From positions 10,227,463 to 10,291,462 of the forward strand of contig RSEF01000002.1 in assembly GCA_003993805.1 (NCBI GenBank): a DNA stretch of 64,000 nt, given 5' to 3'. Origin of the DNA: Himantopus leucocephalus. Its lineage: Eukaryota > Chordata > Aves > Charadriiformes > Recurvirostridae. Below, piece after piece: positions 54,801 to 62,600 of this stretch. The notes below the pieces were generated by a model that saw only the letters and a list, made by a program, of their open reading frames with translations, made no database searches and was not told the DNA's origin. How positions within the stretch are numbered: position 1 is the first letter of the stretch; every line of letters begins with the position of its first letter. The position numbers and the translations under genes were made by a program.

Positions 54801-57485
54801 TGTGACGGTTTATCAATCTTGAGACCAATATCTCCAATAAAATGAGAAAACTGCTAAATGCAAAACATTTCCAAATGTTAAGCATTCTGTTCACTATTGT
54901 CGTGCTGTTCTGTCTATTCAGTGACACACCACAACATCTTGCAATGCCATTAAAGACAAACACATACGAGACTGTTTCTACCGCAATCTCTATGTAATGA
55001 TTTGTGGAAGATTGAAAAAATGGGAAATTCTGTATGTGAAGTTAGTAAAACACATACCTGTATAAGTGCCGCCTTCTTGGCAAATCTTCTGTGCTGTGGA
55101 AATAACTGGGGAAAAAAAAAGTCAAGACAAGTGTATCATTAGAAGGGTGTTTACAAATATCGCATACAAAACCATCTTTATTCACGTAGCCATTTTCCTG
55201 ATCTTGTAAAGGCAAGGAAAGTTTAAACCGGATTAGAAAAACATACAGAGGGACACATCACTGCAGAGGCTCATGCCGGTATGTCGTAGGCTGCGCTGCA
55301 GTTAAAACAAGCATGGAAATGTTTGGGTCCTAGACTGGTTGTGTCAGCAGATCAAAAAGTATCGAGTGATTAAGTGAAAGACCTTCACACCTTCACCTCA
55401 GGCTTTATGGTGCGCAATTACTGTTAAACACCTTTCTTTTTTTCTCTAGAATCAATTTTTACTTCTTTGACCACTTTTTACTCTTTGCCCAGATCGATAG
55501 CTAACCAGGGTCTGATGTGAAACCCACTGAAACGTTCTCTTTGAAAAAGGGAGTTGGACTTTCAAGGGAGTATGAAGCTGAAGAACACTTCATTGCCCTT
55601 GTTTTGTGCTGAGGCTGTGGTGAACTCGTTTTCTGGCTGAACAGCGAAAGCCCTGTTGTGCGGTGACAGCTTCTGAAGGTAAGAGAGAGGGGCTGCTGGA
55701 GGCGGCCAACCTCAGTCCAACGTGCAGGGTCCAGGCTGATCCCCCCAGAAGCATTTCATGTGCATAATGACGGACCACGGGAGCAAACGTAGCGTCCATG
55801 GGGAGAATAACATGTCAGGCGGGATACTCAGCTCAGCCGATCTGTTTCCAATGAGCTGCACTTGCCCAGATGGGACATTTTGATTGCACAATTTGTACGT
55901 GGTGTTTTCTGCTTGACTGGACAGCTAAAATGCAAATAAGGCTTTGGTGCTAGTTTACTGCTTGGCTCTGCCAAATGGTAAAGACCCTTATATCGTACTG
56001 AAGTTATTGGTAATTGAGGGCATTCGAAACCTCGAAGGAGTATCACGCTCTTAATGATCATTCAAAGTTTATCATATTCCAGAGGCTTTTTACTCAGCTG
56101 TTCAGTGACCTTAAGAAAATGAGAAGTGAGAGCCTTGTGCCCAGCTGAAACTTTGCCAGGAAAGGAATCTATATGGTATTCGATTCCAGAAAACCTTCCT
56201 AACATTTTATTATGTAATTTCTTGAAATGTATTTTAAAAAGTAAACATTTACAGAAGTTATTTTACAAGCATAAAGGAAATGTGTGAAGAAAGGTGGGGT
56301 TTTTTTTTGGTATTCTAACTAAATACTTTTTCTGTAATGCACTGATAGTTTTGCGAGTCAATAAAGTTTTTATTTCTAAAACTGACTATCTAGGTGGCCG
56401 ATGAAAATAGACTTCAGAGGTTAATATCGCAAATTGCAGCAGGAGAAATCACTCCTCTACACAAACGTATGTAATCGTCACAGAAAGGTAGGTCTGGACT
56501 ATACAGAGAAATCCAAAATAAGACAAGACATATGGAATGGTGGGAGAGGTTAAGCCAAAATGGAGACAGCTTCTCCTGCTGCCTTACCCCTATCTCCTTA
56601 TGCTCATACATTTCAGATGCATACGCAACACCATTGGACCTCACCCGACAGTCCAGGGCAAAGCAAGGGAAGACTGATTTGTCAGGCCAAAGTTTACTTA
56701 CATTTTATGCCTCTTTTCATCGTATGCCAATATCTTTGTGACATCCCAGTCGCCAGATGTAATAGACTGTAAGTTATCGCTGCTACTATTGGGCTGCCAG
56801 AAAGAAAAGAGTATTCGATTTCTTTATTTTTAAAAGAAGATATCTGAGCAAAGCTTCCCTGCTGAAAAAGGGAGCTCTTTTGACTCCATTACCTATTAAA
56901 AATAAACCATGCATGTGCAATTTCCACCCCTCCCCCTGCTATTTCTGTGAATCTGCAGCCATAGAAATAATAGAGTCAGAATCATCTTAACGGTAACTCA
57001 GCTGAAGATAATGGGATGAATTCAGCACAGAACAGCTTCAAACCCCTTCTTCTAATCCAGCATGCCCATGAGCTTCTGATTAATCCTCTATGGCAGTACA
57101 GGGATTTACTTATTTATGCACAACTAAGAAGCCATTAAAAAAACCCAAAACAAAGCAATGATATTGTTTGGAAAGAGACAGTTGGTTGACCTTTTTATTT
57201 TAAGTATCTCATTTGGAAATTCATGTTATCTTATGCCCAATAAACCATGATCGAAGGTTTTGTTTTATGCACAAGACCCACATTCTACATTTGCACCTTC
57301 CCGTATGAGCACAGATACTACTTTTTATTGCTTTCTACTGGAGGTGAGACCCAAAGCAGTGGCAGTGAGCGAGTCACCTGTGATGACGACATGGCAATGT
57401 GGTAGAACTTCCCGCGTCCTCCCTGGGGAATGGCTCGGACAAAGAAAAACTTCCGACCGTCCTTGGAAAAAATTGGCTCTTCATT
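15694..57485 (-). CDS. DPP6: DPP6, C-terminal half (14 joined exons, 5' part outside window)
   Basis: Dipeptidyl aminopeptidase-like protein 6 is a single-pass type II membrane glycoprotein that binds Kv4 channels and, with KChIPs, speeds A-type potassium current kinetics and surface delivery. Fourteen exons, listed separately below, join to 1293 nt: 430 codons and TAA. All introns are GT-AG and all phases fit. Local residues 1 to about 135 are the last blades of the beta-propeller; about 140 to 430 are the alpha/beta-hydrolase domain. The nucleophile Ser of DPP4 is Asp279 here (DYGGY). The other two triad positions are kept: Asp357 in HATADEKIHF and His389 in YPDESHYF. Sequons lie at N38 (NSS), N102 (NCT), N133 (NTT) and N378 (NYS). 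The acidic tail ends in EEEDDD. DPP6 rather than DPP10 is chosen from DYGGY (DPP10 has GYGGY), [20 protein letters not shown] and the VQDKLP tail. The transmembrane segment and first half lie beyond 64000. The match rests on remembered family sequence. Confidence 0.96.
15841..17398 (-). other. DPP6: DPP6 intron between W13 and W14
   Basis: A 1558-nt intron, donor GTACAG, acceptor TTTGCAG. No repeat or other gene recognised. Confidence 0.8.
17399..17472 (-). CDS. DPP6: DPP6 coding exon W13
   Basis: This exon encodes [20 protein letters not shown] then YSLQ. The NYS sequon lies near its end. The acceptor is TTTTTACAG and the donor GTACAG. The intron before it is only 99 nt, the shortest in the window. 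Confidence 0.95.
17572..17644 (-). CDS. DPP6: DPP6 coding exon W12 (triad Asp)
   Basis: This exon encodes [20 protein letters not shown] then ATAD and one base of Glu. The final Asp corresponds to DPP4 Asp708, the acid of the catalytic triad, and is kept here. The acceptor is TTCACAG and the donor GTAAGT. Only 99 nt of intron separate it from W13. Confidence 0.95.
17645..20135 (-). other. DPP6: DPP6 intron between W11 and W12
   Basis: A 2491-nt intron, donor GTAACT, acceptor TTCACAG. It carries an old MIR/L2-like tail at about 19838-19935 and otherwise nothing I recognise. Confidence 0.8.
19838..19935 (+). mobile_element. Old MIR/L2-like 3' tail fragment
   Basis: The order GAGTCACTCAGCCTCAG, then CTTTCAATCTGTAAAACTGG, AATAACTGTATTTACC and a short run ending in GTTAATCAATAAA follows the conserved 3' core of MIR/L2 elements (cctcagtttcctcatctgtaaaatgggga...tacct). 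It is heavily diverged. Recognition is by eye. Confidence 0.6.
20136..20194 (-). CDS. DPP6: DPP6 coding exon W11
   Basis: This exon encodes [19 protein letters not shown], completing the split Ala codon shared with W10. [10 protein letters not shown] is shared by DPP6 and DPP10 and lies in the hydrolase domain. The acceptor is a T-rich tract ending TTTTCAAG and the donor GTAACT. Confidence 0.95.
20195..21021 (-). other. DPP6: DPP6 intron between W10 and W11
   Basis: An 827-nt intron, donor GTAAAC, acceptor TTTTCAAG after a long pyrimidine tract. Nothing else recognised. Confidence 0.8.
21022..21127 (-). CDS. DPP6: DPP6 coding exon W10 (nucleophile elbow, Ser replaced by Asp)
   Basis: The exon opens with [20 protein letters not shown] and continues [15 protein letters not shown]. 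Its first codon, GAT at 21125-21127, sits where active DPP4-family enzymes have the catalytic Ser (GWSYGGY), so this protein cannot act as a serine peptidase. Compared with mammalian LPAKGENQGQTFTCGS the loop after LPA is two residues shorter. The donor is GTAAAC and the acceptor TTCCAG. Confidence 0.96.
21128..22030 (-). other. DPP6: DPP6 intron between W9 and W10
   Basis: A 903-nt intron, donor GTAACG, acceptor TTCCAG. No repeat recognised. Confidence 0.8.
22031..22085 (-). CDS. DPP6: DPP6 coding exon W9
   Basis: This 55-nt exon encodes [18 protein letters not shown], completing a split Arg codon shared with W8. It ends exactly at the Gly-Lys before the nucleophile-elbow position. The acceptor is TTCTAG and the donor GTAACG. 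Mammals read RTMLKEQYIDRTRVAVFGK. Confidence 0.94.
22086..22816 (-). other. DPP6: DPP6 intron between W8 and W9
   Basis: A 731-nt intron, donor GTGAAT, acceptor TTCTAG. AT-rich, no repeat recognised. Confidence 0.8.
22817..23011 (-). CDS. DPP6: DPP6 coding exon W8 (largest coding exon here)
   Basis: This 195-nt exon encodes [15 protein letters not shown], then [40 protein letters not shown] and [18 protein letters not shown] is the strand and loop of the hydrolase fold that lies next to the active-site region across the DPP4 family (DGRGSGYQG in DPP4). The acceptor is TTTCAG and the donor GTGAAT. Confidence 0.96.
23012..24958 (-). other. DPP6: DPP6 intron between W7 and W8
   Basis: A 1947-nt intron, donor GTAAGT, acceptor TTTCAG. 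A GGGTTCGATCC-like string near 23766 recalls a tRNA B box but no tRNA fold surrounds it. Nothing else recognised. Confidence 0.8.
24959..25028 (-). CDS. DPP6: DPP6 coding exon W7
   Basis: This exon encodes [20 protein letters not shown] then LV and a split Val. It forms an early strand of the hydrolase core and matches [24 protein letters not shown]. The acceptor is a TAG (CTGTCTAG) and the donor GTAAGT. The codon shared with W6 reads AAA (Lys) where mammals have Asn. Confidence 0.94.
25029..27368 (-). other. DPP6: DPP6 intron between W6 and W7
   Basis: A 2340-nt intron, donor GTAAGT, acceptor TCTAG. The part at about 25500-25960 is free of visible repeats, holds several TAAT-core strings and a 12-bp CpG-containing palindrome, and may be a conserved non-coding element. 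Confidence 0.75.
27369..27467 (-). CDS. DPP6: DPP6 coding exon W6
   Basis: This exon encodes [20 protein letters not shown] and [12 protein letters not shown], the entry to the alpha/beta-hydrolase domain. [10 protein letters not shown] is identical to mammalian DPP6; the residues before it ([12 protein letters not shown] against DLETNEHVKKAI) are among the most diverged of the gene. The donor is GTAAGT and the acceptor CTTTCAG. The exon ends one base into the codon completed by W7. Confidence 0.93.
27468..31742 (-). other. DPP6: DPP6 intron between W5 and W6
   Basis: A 4275-nt intron, donor GTAAGA, acceptor CTTTCAG. It holds a tRNA-derived SINE-like fragment at about 28035-28115 and an AG dinucleotide run near 31480-31492. 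No other gene recognised. Confidence 0.8.
28035..28115 (-). mobile_element. tRNA-derived SINE-like fragment
   Basis: Read on the minus strand, GAGGCTCAGCAGTTAGAGCA resembles a tRNA D-arm and A box (compare AGCTCAGTNGGTTAGAGC). About 35 nt later GGTTAAATCCTGG resembles a decayed B box (GGTTCGAATCC). There is no folded acceptor stem, so it is an old SINE head rather than a tRNA gene. I cannot name the family. Confidence 0.55.
31743..31790 (-). CDS. DPP6: DPP6 coding exon W5 (48 nt, isolated)
   Basis: This small exon encodes [15 protein letters not shown] with a split Gly before it and a split Lys after it. It matches the [16 protein letters not shown] segment of mammalian DPP6, at the propeller-to-hydrolase junction. 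The acceptor is a CTTCTTCTTTTCAAG pyrimidine tract and the donor GTAAGA. It lies 20.7 kb from the preceding exon and 4.3 kb from the next. HNTT is a sequon. Confidence 0.94.
32362..32417. repeat. Imperfect direct repeat, 24-bp units 32 bp apart
   Basis: The units at 32362-32385 and 32394-32417 both start AGGATGCTA and end AGCACAG, with a few C/T differences, and a third partial AGGATGC lies between them. A small local duplication. Confidence 0.75.
32470..32625 (+). mobile_element. Old interspersed repeat of unnamed family (3' portion)
   Basis: The string GGAGACAGGATGCTGGGCCA followed by TCAGTCTGACCCAGTACAGCC follows a very common amniote repeat tail (gagacaggatactgggctagatgga...gtctgacccagtatggc). 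A second, more decayed copy lies at about 44640-44825. The family is not certain to me. Confidence 0.5.
32771..32863. repeat. 46-bp near-identical duplication around a single N
   Basis: Bases 32771-32816 and 32818-32863 match except at two transitions, separated by one N at 32817. The second copy abuts the CR1 fragment. It looks like two alleles or contig ends joined without merging. Confidence 0.88.
32864..33270 (-). mobile_element. CR1 LINE reverse-transcriptase C-terminal fragment
   Basis: On the minus strand the reading frame gives [59 protein letters not shown] and [19 protein letters not shown], the conserved end of CR1 ORF2. A frameshift near 33235 leads to an upstream [13 protein letters not shown]. 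The 3' UTR and tail repeats are missing, so this copy is truncated at both ends. It is of a different CR1 subtype from the copy at 337-925. Confidence 0.93.
33417..33467. repeat. 27-bp-period tandem duplication
   Basis: The 24-bp unit starting GTGTTTCCTACCCTCTCGGG occurs at 33417-33440 and again at 33444-33467, identical, with 3 differing bases between. GC-rich against its AT-rich surroundings. Confidence 0.9.
37930..38450 (-). mobile_element. Degenerate ancient LINE (CR1/L2-like) reverse-transcriptase remnant
   Basis: Minus-strand translation gives pieces in the right order for a CR1-clade [13 protein letters not shown] (compare PQGSVLGPLLF), then EFVKATKLI (FADDTKL), then [19 protein letters not shown] with [14 protein letters not shown] (NKSKCKVMHLGTQNKN...KEKD). 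Several stops and frameshifts are present. The match is by eye and the family is unsure. Confidence 0.5.
39100..39315 (+). mobile_element. CR1 LINE 3' end
   Basis: The segment has the familiar CR1 3' end: GGCTTTGACAGACAAGACTAG, GCAACCTGGTCTGATCTCC, GGTTGCACTAGAGACCTCC, TTCCTTCCAACCTGAATTTT and a short tail of ATGATTTTGTGATTCCATGA units. The left limit is approximate. It is in the orientation opposite to DPP6. Confidence 0.9.
40654..40860. other. CpG-containing unique stretch in the giant intron
   Basis: Several CpGs and a near-tandem GTTACCCAC/GTTACCCAC pair lie in otherwise AT-rich intron. There is no repeat or exon signature I recognise. It may be a conserved element or a chance patch. Confidence 0.3.
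43500..43870. promoter_or_regulatory. Candidate conserved non-coding element
   Basis: This repeat-free stretch has scattered CpGs, homeobox-like strings (GTAATTAC, CAATTTAATCATTTTAC, ACTAATAG) and a pair of inverted 10-mers (ATTACGGACT at 43534-43543, AGTCCGTAAT at 43831-43840). The texture resembles developmental enhancers. Nothing here proves conservation. Confidence 0.3.
43941..43972. repeat. Perfect 12-bp inverted repeat (hairpin, 8-nt loop)
   Basis: GTCCTAACTAGC at 43941-43952 and GCTAGTTAGGAC at 43961-43972 are exact reverse complements around TGCAAAAT. Pairing does not continue past the 12 bp. Confidence 0.97.
44640..44825 (+). mobile_element. Second copy of the unnamed old interspersed repeat
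   Basis: CTCTAATTGCAGGAGCTGGG and, further on, GATGGAGACAGGCTAGCGCT then GGTCTGTTCCAGTAGCC match in order the repeat tail noted at 32470-32625. Strongly diverged. Confidence 0.45.
44862..45010 (+). mobile_element. MIR/L2-like 3' fragment
   Basis: GGCAAACCACTAATTCTCAC, GTACCTCTGCTCCCCACTCA, GTAAAAGCATGAAAATGATC and GCAAAGGGCTTTGCAT follow the order of a MIR/L2 tail (cacttaacctctctg...catctgtaaaatgggg...aaagcgctttg). Diverged; recognised by eye. Confidence 0.5.
47873..47903 (-). repeat. C-rich tract; G-quadruplex candidate on the minus strand
   Basis: Runs of C broken only by single A bases (ACCCACCC..., then C7, C9 and C9-like runs). On the minus strand, which is the DPP6 RNA sense, this is four or more G-runs with one-base loops. 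Run lengths in such tracts are error-prone. Confidence 0.85.
52492..52610 (-). CDS. DPP6: DPP6 coding exon W4
   Basis: This exon encodes 39 whole codons including [20 protein letters not shown] and [15 protein letters not shown]. It has a cysteine cluster (CLSC, then C in ENCT) of the kind that forms disulfides in the DPP4-family cysteine-rich propeller region. ENCT is a sequon. The acceptor is TTTTTCAG and the donor GTATGT. It is followed on the transcript by the 20.7 kb intron. Confidence 0.95.
53235..53440 (-). mobile_element. MIR-like SINE fragment
   Basis: In plus-strand order the text AGCAGATGAGTGGTATTGCT, TTTCATTGCAGAAAGAGATG, AGACTGAGCAACCTATTTAG and AGCCACAGAGTCTGAATTGA follows the reverse complement of MIR (attttacagatgaggaaactgaggc...ggtcacacagc). 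The later part is repeated after 53633 by the assembly duplication. Confidence 0.6.
53347..53912. repeat. About 280-bp near-identical duplication around a single N
   Basis: Copy 1 (53347-53631) and copy 2 (53633-53912) both start CAGAAAGAGATGAGACTGAG and end CTCCCCAGCAA. They differ by several single bases and by A-run and adjacent CAAA-rich length, and are joined through one N at 53632. This fits two haplotypes placed in tandem by the assembler. Confidence 0.93.
55058..55105 (-). CDS. DPP6: DPP6 coding exon W3 (48-nt microexon-like)
   Basis: This short exon of 48 nt encodes [15 protein letters not shown] with split codons at both ends (Ile before, Ser after). A poly-pyrimidine tract (T run then CCCCAG) forms the acceptor and GTATGT the donor. 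It corresponds to [17 protein letters not shown] in mammals. The RRR motif and TEDLP are fully kept. Confidence 0.94.
55106..56701 (-). other. DPP6: DPP6 intron between W2 and W3
   Basis: A 1596-nt intron, donor GTAAGT, acceptor CCCCAG after a T-rich tract. No repeat recognised. Confidence 0.8.
56702..56793 (-). CDS. DPP6: DPP6 coding exon W2
   Basis: This exon encodes PNSSSDNLQ followed by [18 protein letters not shown] and RHK, plus the first two bases of an Ile codon. The donor is GTAAGT. Two in-frame acceptors lie 27 nt apart; the upstream one (exon start 56793) was chosen because it restores the PNSS-DN-Q segment present in mammalian DPP6. The segment contains a possible N-glycosylation site. 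The KRHK stretch differs from the mammalian KGNK. Confidence 0.93.
56794..57377 (-). other. DPP6: DPP6 intron between W1 and W2
   Basis: A 584-nt intron, donor GTGACT, acceptor CTGGCAG with a second in-frame CAG 27 nt further on. Nothing else recognised. Confidence 0.8.
57378..57485 (-). CDS. DPP6: DPP6 coding exon W1 (probably equivalent to human exon 13)
   Basis: This exon encodes 36 residues, from [15 protein letters not shown] through [15 protein letters not shown], in the late beta-propeller. The acceptor is CAG just above 57485 and the donor is GTGACT just below 57378. It is phase 0 at both ends. The match to the [20 protein letters not shown] segment of mammalian DPP6 is close to residue for residue. 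No earlier DPP6 exon was found between here and 64000. Confidence 0.95.
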
Positions 57486-59469
57486 CTGTAAGCAGCAAAT
57501 TTAAGGGTTGTATTACTATTAATGTATTGTATTTAAAATCGCTCAGCGCAGCAAAACCCTGTGGAATTAATTCACATTGAAATAGAGAGTGCTCTTTAAC
57601 AGCAACCTGAGGTAAACAAAACACCCACAGAAAACTGGAGAAAGTTTTGAAAATTATTGCTTCTGTGCTCTTGGGAAAGCAGACGCTTTTCAGCTGTGGG
57701 AAGGCAGGGAGACAGGCAGTAAGGAGAGTCCCTTGGCTATAAAGTGAATTCCCATTTGCAAAGCAAAAGTGCACATATACAGCTGACTGCTCGGGGCAGT
57801 TAGAATAAAGCCTTTAGAAATGGTTTGAACCTTGTTGGCACAAGTATGACAAACCCTGTTTGCTCTGCTGGAAGAACTGATCTACTCCTGTCCTCAAGGA
57901 ACACAACTAACACCATCTAACTGCTGTCTTTTCCTACTCTCTTACAAATGCTTATTTCACTGAATTATTTACAAAGAGGAGGATATCTTTCAAAACTATC
58001 TTTGACACAAAGCTTCCAGGTGAACATGATGATTGACTTTTATTGGGTGACTAGAACTTTCAACCAGAGGCAGAAGAGACTCAGCAGAAGGAAATCAAAC
58101 ACCACATGCAGCAAACAAGCATTTCCTGGAAGGGTCTTTGTTTTCTTTTTGTACAGGAACCCCGAGGCACATGGAAAGTCCCCACTGCAGGAGATGGTTG
58201 AACAGCAGATTACAAAGGAAAGCAGAAGGATGGTCCATATGGTGTGACACAGAAGCACTGTACCAAGGGAACTGGCTAGTTGAAGCTCCTCTGCTCTGCA
58301 TCTTGAATAGTTGGTTCTAAAACAAGATCTGAACCTCTGCTGAACCCTTCCTGTGATATCAGGCTTTTCTGGGGACCAGCTGCACCCTGCCTGCCCCGGC
58401 CCCTGGCTCCTTGGAGCTTCGTGGCTCCTTCTTTGTCAAGGGAAGTCAACAGGGAGACTGTTGCTCAGCCTCTTCTGGGTCACCCTTCGGTTCAGTGTTT
58501 ATCAAACACCTGGGCTTTCCACTTGGCACACGTCAAGATACCCCACTGAACCAGCAAGAACTTGATTGTACAGGGAGACTCATGGCTAATGCAAACACCT
58601 ACAGCAAAGAAATAAACATTTTTATTTATCATAAGCTAACGCATTATTCTTACTGTATGTTCCTTTGCTCCCAGTTCTTTACTGATTAATTCTTTTCCAC
58701 TATTTATCTGATCTATCAGCTCTGTATTAGGTGTTCAAACTGTTTGTTTTCCCTTTTATTTTCCCCTGCTTAGGTTTTCAGCATATTTTAAAGTATGCCC
58801 ATTTACAGTTTGTTGCAGTCCTATGAAATAATGGTTTCATTTGTTTCTGACATTGTTCTGGAACTTGAAACATGAAACTCTATATTATGTCTTTCATGAC
58901 AGGAGAAACCTCACTGAAAAACAACTGAGATAACTTGGGCAAACCTTCTGCTCAACAGGCTTTCCTTTGCTGAGGTAAATAGCAATGAGTTCACCCTGCG
59001 TTGCTATATCTGTGCCTACTGCATTATATATTCCAGCAATATGTCTCTGCCAAGGGAGAGCAGGCATTGTGCAGATTAGTTTGAGGTTCATTCAGTTACA
59101 GGGGAAGGAGGTACGTGGCACAGATGACAGATGCGAGGCTTCAGCACTCGGCTGACATTATGAGACAGCCTGTTTGCGTGTTCCTGTTGCCGGAAAGACA
59201 ACACATTCATACAACCAGAACTTTAAGATCTTGACAGAGATGGTGACTTATCCCGGATGGCAAACTGGGGGGACGTCAGGCTGAAAGGCTTTTGGAACAG
59301 GATTTTATACTGTTGGGAGCTACACTGGGTGTGTAATTAAAATATTCTGGATGTCATACAAAAAGTTTGAGCCTTTGGCTGACTGTTATTCACTGAATGC
59401 CCAAAACACCAGAACAGAAGAGCACTCCTTGAAAATAATAGGAGATCAGTTAAACGCTGGTAAAAGAAA

Positions 59470-59600
59470 GTACTTTTCCTATGCAGCAGGTAGGGAATTT
59501 CTGGAAGTTTCTGCCCCAGCAGGCTGATGGAAGCAGTTGGTATCAGAAGGTTCAAAAAGGGATTGAACAAACTCATGATTCGTCGACAGGTACTAAAGGG
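59470..59600 (+). mobile_element. Ancient LINE reverse-transcriptase C-terminal remnant
   Basis: Plus-strand translation gives FCPSRLMEAVGIRRFKKGLN then KLM, which aligns in order with the WNSLPxxxVEAxSLxxFKxxLDxxL end of CR1-clade ORF2 proteins. It is short and decayed, so the exact family is open. Confidence 0.5.
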
Positions 59601-62600
59601 AATAGACACGGATATCATCTCGAATGTCTTTAATATGAGAGGACTGGACTGCAGAAAGCAGCCAGCTCACACACTGTCCTTAAACACCATCAGCTGCTGT
59701 GAGTGCTGAAGACAGAATGATGGAGCAGAGGAAGCAGTGGTGAGGCTCAGTCGGGCACTTCTTAAGTCCTTATGGCTCTTCTTGTCTTTTTCCTCAGCTA
59801 GATCTCTGTATTTAGACAAATGAATTCTACCCAAACAGTCAAGGCCAGTTTCCAAAAATCCTCTGCTTTGTGGAGATGAAGGACGAAGCGGTCCTCATGT
59901 CAGCTACACGTAGCAATAACTCAGTGCTCTCAAGACTCAGGTATAAAGGGGAAAAAAAAGTAAGGTAACTCTTGTATGCTTCCACAGCAGCTTAAATTGA
60001 AGCTCAAATCTGGCTCGGTAAGTACGGGCCCCTGATCCCATGGGCCTTTCTGGGCCCTGCGTGAACAGACAGTGGCCTGGTTCAGGAAGCACATCTTCCC
60101 AGAGCTGCTCTGTAGGTATTTATTCTTTCAGGGAAATGCCCCTATACCTTAAGTCTCACAGGGCAATAGCTCTGATAAACAGATAGGTGTGACATAAATC
60201 CTTTTAACCCTTTGCAATTTGGTAAACAGTTCATTAAAAGCCAACAAAGTATTATAAATGTGCATCAGCATTACTGTGACAATGAAGTCACCTCCTCCTC
60301 TGGGCACAGGGGGGGAGATCTCTTTCCATCCCCTGCCACACTCAGCCCCCCGGGGCAATGCTGAGCTTCATCCTCCATCCCTGTCCCCATGCTCATCTGT
60401 GCTTGGGTGCACCACACGAATGGCCATCTCTGAAGCCAGGACACCTGCCATCAAAATACAGGGTCATCAGCTGGAGAGGAGAGAAGCCCATGCCTCTGGG
60501 TATCAATCCCCTTCACTGGACGAAATCAGGACTCTTCATTTAAGCACCACAGACACTGTAATCACAAGCTGCTTTGTTAGCTCTGGCAGATGAATTTGGG
60601 TATTTGAACTACAGGGCTTTGGGTCCTATTTCTGCTTCATCCTTTGTCATTAGGGCAACCTCAGGTCAGTTCTGGGGGTTGTTAGATGACAAAAGGGATT
60701 TACAGGGTGAAACAGTCAGTCCTGTTCGTAAGGTTCTCTGAGCTCTGTTTTTATTTAAAAGAATATCATTTCATACTGCCTATTAACTACATGTGAGAGA
60801 ATCATTACTGGGTTATCATGCTGTCAGTTTTAAGACATGGGAGTTCTAAAAGCAAACTGGTGTGAGGTTTCCAACATTTCAACCTTTTGACAGAGTGAAA
60901 GTCTTTATTTTCAGACTGAGGTGATCTGAAACACTAGGGAAATAGGAGGACTGGAAAGAAAAACTCAGCCCAAAGGAACTGTTATCAGGGGAGGCCAGAC
61001 AGCCCATGCAGGAGTTTTTGGAGGTTATACGTCTCTAAAGAATTTTGTGGTAATCTCCTGGTCCTGCCAATGTCAATGTCAAAGCCCACAGCCTTTGATG
61101 GAGTTGGAATTGCACCCTGGTTTATAATTAAATTTGTTCAGGCCACATTCACAATTAAATAAATAAGCCAATTAAAATGCCAGTAAAGTTTATCTTCAGC
61201 AGGTGCTCGGAAATTGTCAGAAATTTCTCCCTTGCCGACTCTTTGTCTTTGTATGACCATCACCGGCACTATCAGGAAATGGCTTTTTCACAAAAATTGA
61301 AACAAAATTGTTTATAGCTATAATTAATGTTTCAAAGAATTTGTGTATTTAAGCAAAAGTATGAGTAAAGTTCAGTCTGGCTTTTATGCTCAGAAGTGCA
61401 CAAGCAAATATATAAATAAAAGCAGTAAAAGCTTCCAAAATCCCTAGACGGCTTCAGTAAACATGTGCCTGTTCTTATTTGTGCAAAAAGTTTGAAAATT
61501 CTGGTCAGATCATCTGACAAGGAGTGACAGACTCTTTCTAGCAAAACCTGCATAAATACTGTGTAGTTCTCACTATACTTTGAGTAATTTATCCTATTTT
61601 TCAGCTACACAGACAGGGACACCAGTATTTCTCTTTGCCTGTGTTGGAGAGAGACTCTCCAAAGTTTTTTAACTTGCATAAAATTAATTCATGAGCCCAG
61701 AAGGGAACACAAGATCATCTACTCTGACACAGAATACTAAATATCACTGAGATACTTCTACAACAACAAAATTCAAATTCATGGGTCGTATGCCCCATCT
61801 CAGAACTCCCAGTACTTCAGACAGATGAAAAAAGTCAACCCTGTCATCCTTGGAGACTCCCTTATGTCCCTCGTGAGTACCTTCTGATACTGATGTTTTT
61901 CTCTCCTTGTCTCCTGCTCCCAGCCTACCGTGAGGTTTGCCTCTATTCCAGGAAGATCAGATGTACTTAAACTCCCAAGAAAAAGGTAAAGCTGTTGTGT
62001 CATTTCCAAATCAGGTGTATGGAGTACTTTGAAGGAATATTTTAAATAATGAGGCAAGCAGCTAGATTCCTCGGTCCTATTGATTTGAAATGGGGGTACT
62101 TCTCAAAAAAGGTCTGGTCAATGGAGCATACAGAACAAGCTGGCCAACCAGGCAGGGGTCATCTTCTTCAGGGTGGGCTGAATCACACTTAAGGTCCATT
62201 GACTGTGTGACCACACTTCACACTGCACTGGCTGTCGACAGAGGGGAATTGGGCACCTCTATTAAACTGTCTCAACCAAGGAGTCTTCATCTTGAGCTGA
62301 GTCACACTCCTGAGCTCCTTCAGTAGCCACATAATGTGAAATTCATCTCCTCCTTAAAGAGGTTAGGGGACTAGCACTAGCATTTAACATTTTCACATCA
62401 TTTTCATAGTCAGACACAAATCCCATGAAAATAACTTTCCAGTTATTTAGATGAATGTTTCATAGAGTAAAAGGTAAATATAGAAAATACAATTATCCTA
62501 GTAATCATATATTCAGTCAAAACTAGAATTTTAAGTAATTTTGTTGTCAGAAATACAGGCGAAAGAGCTCTGTAATTCATCAGACTCTTACAAAAGCTTT

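Larger units (their letters stand above)
52611..55057 (-). other. DPP6: DPP6 intron between W3 and W4
   Basis: A 2447-nt intron as assembled, donor GTATGT, acceptor TTTTTCAG. Its length is inflated by about 0.28 kb because of a duplicated block around the N at 53632. It also holds a MIR-like fragment. Confidence 0.8.

Noticed and set aside
15694..57485. The gene as DPP10 or DPP4
   Set aside because: DPP10 has Gly at the nucleophile site (GYGGY) and ends LPQEPEEDE-like; DPP4 has Ser (SYGGY). This gene has [14 protein letters not shown] and the VQDKLP tail, all DPP6.
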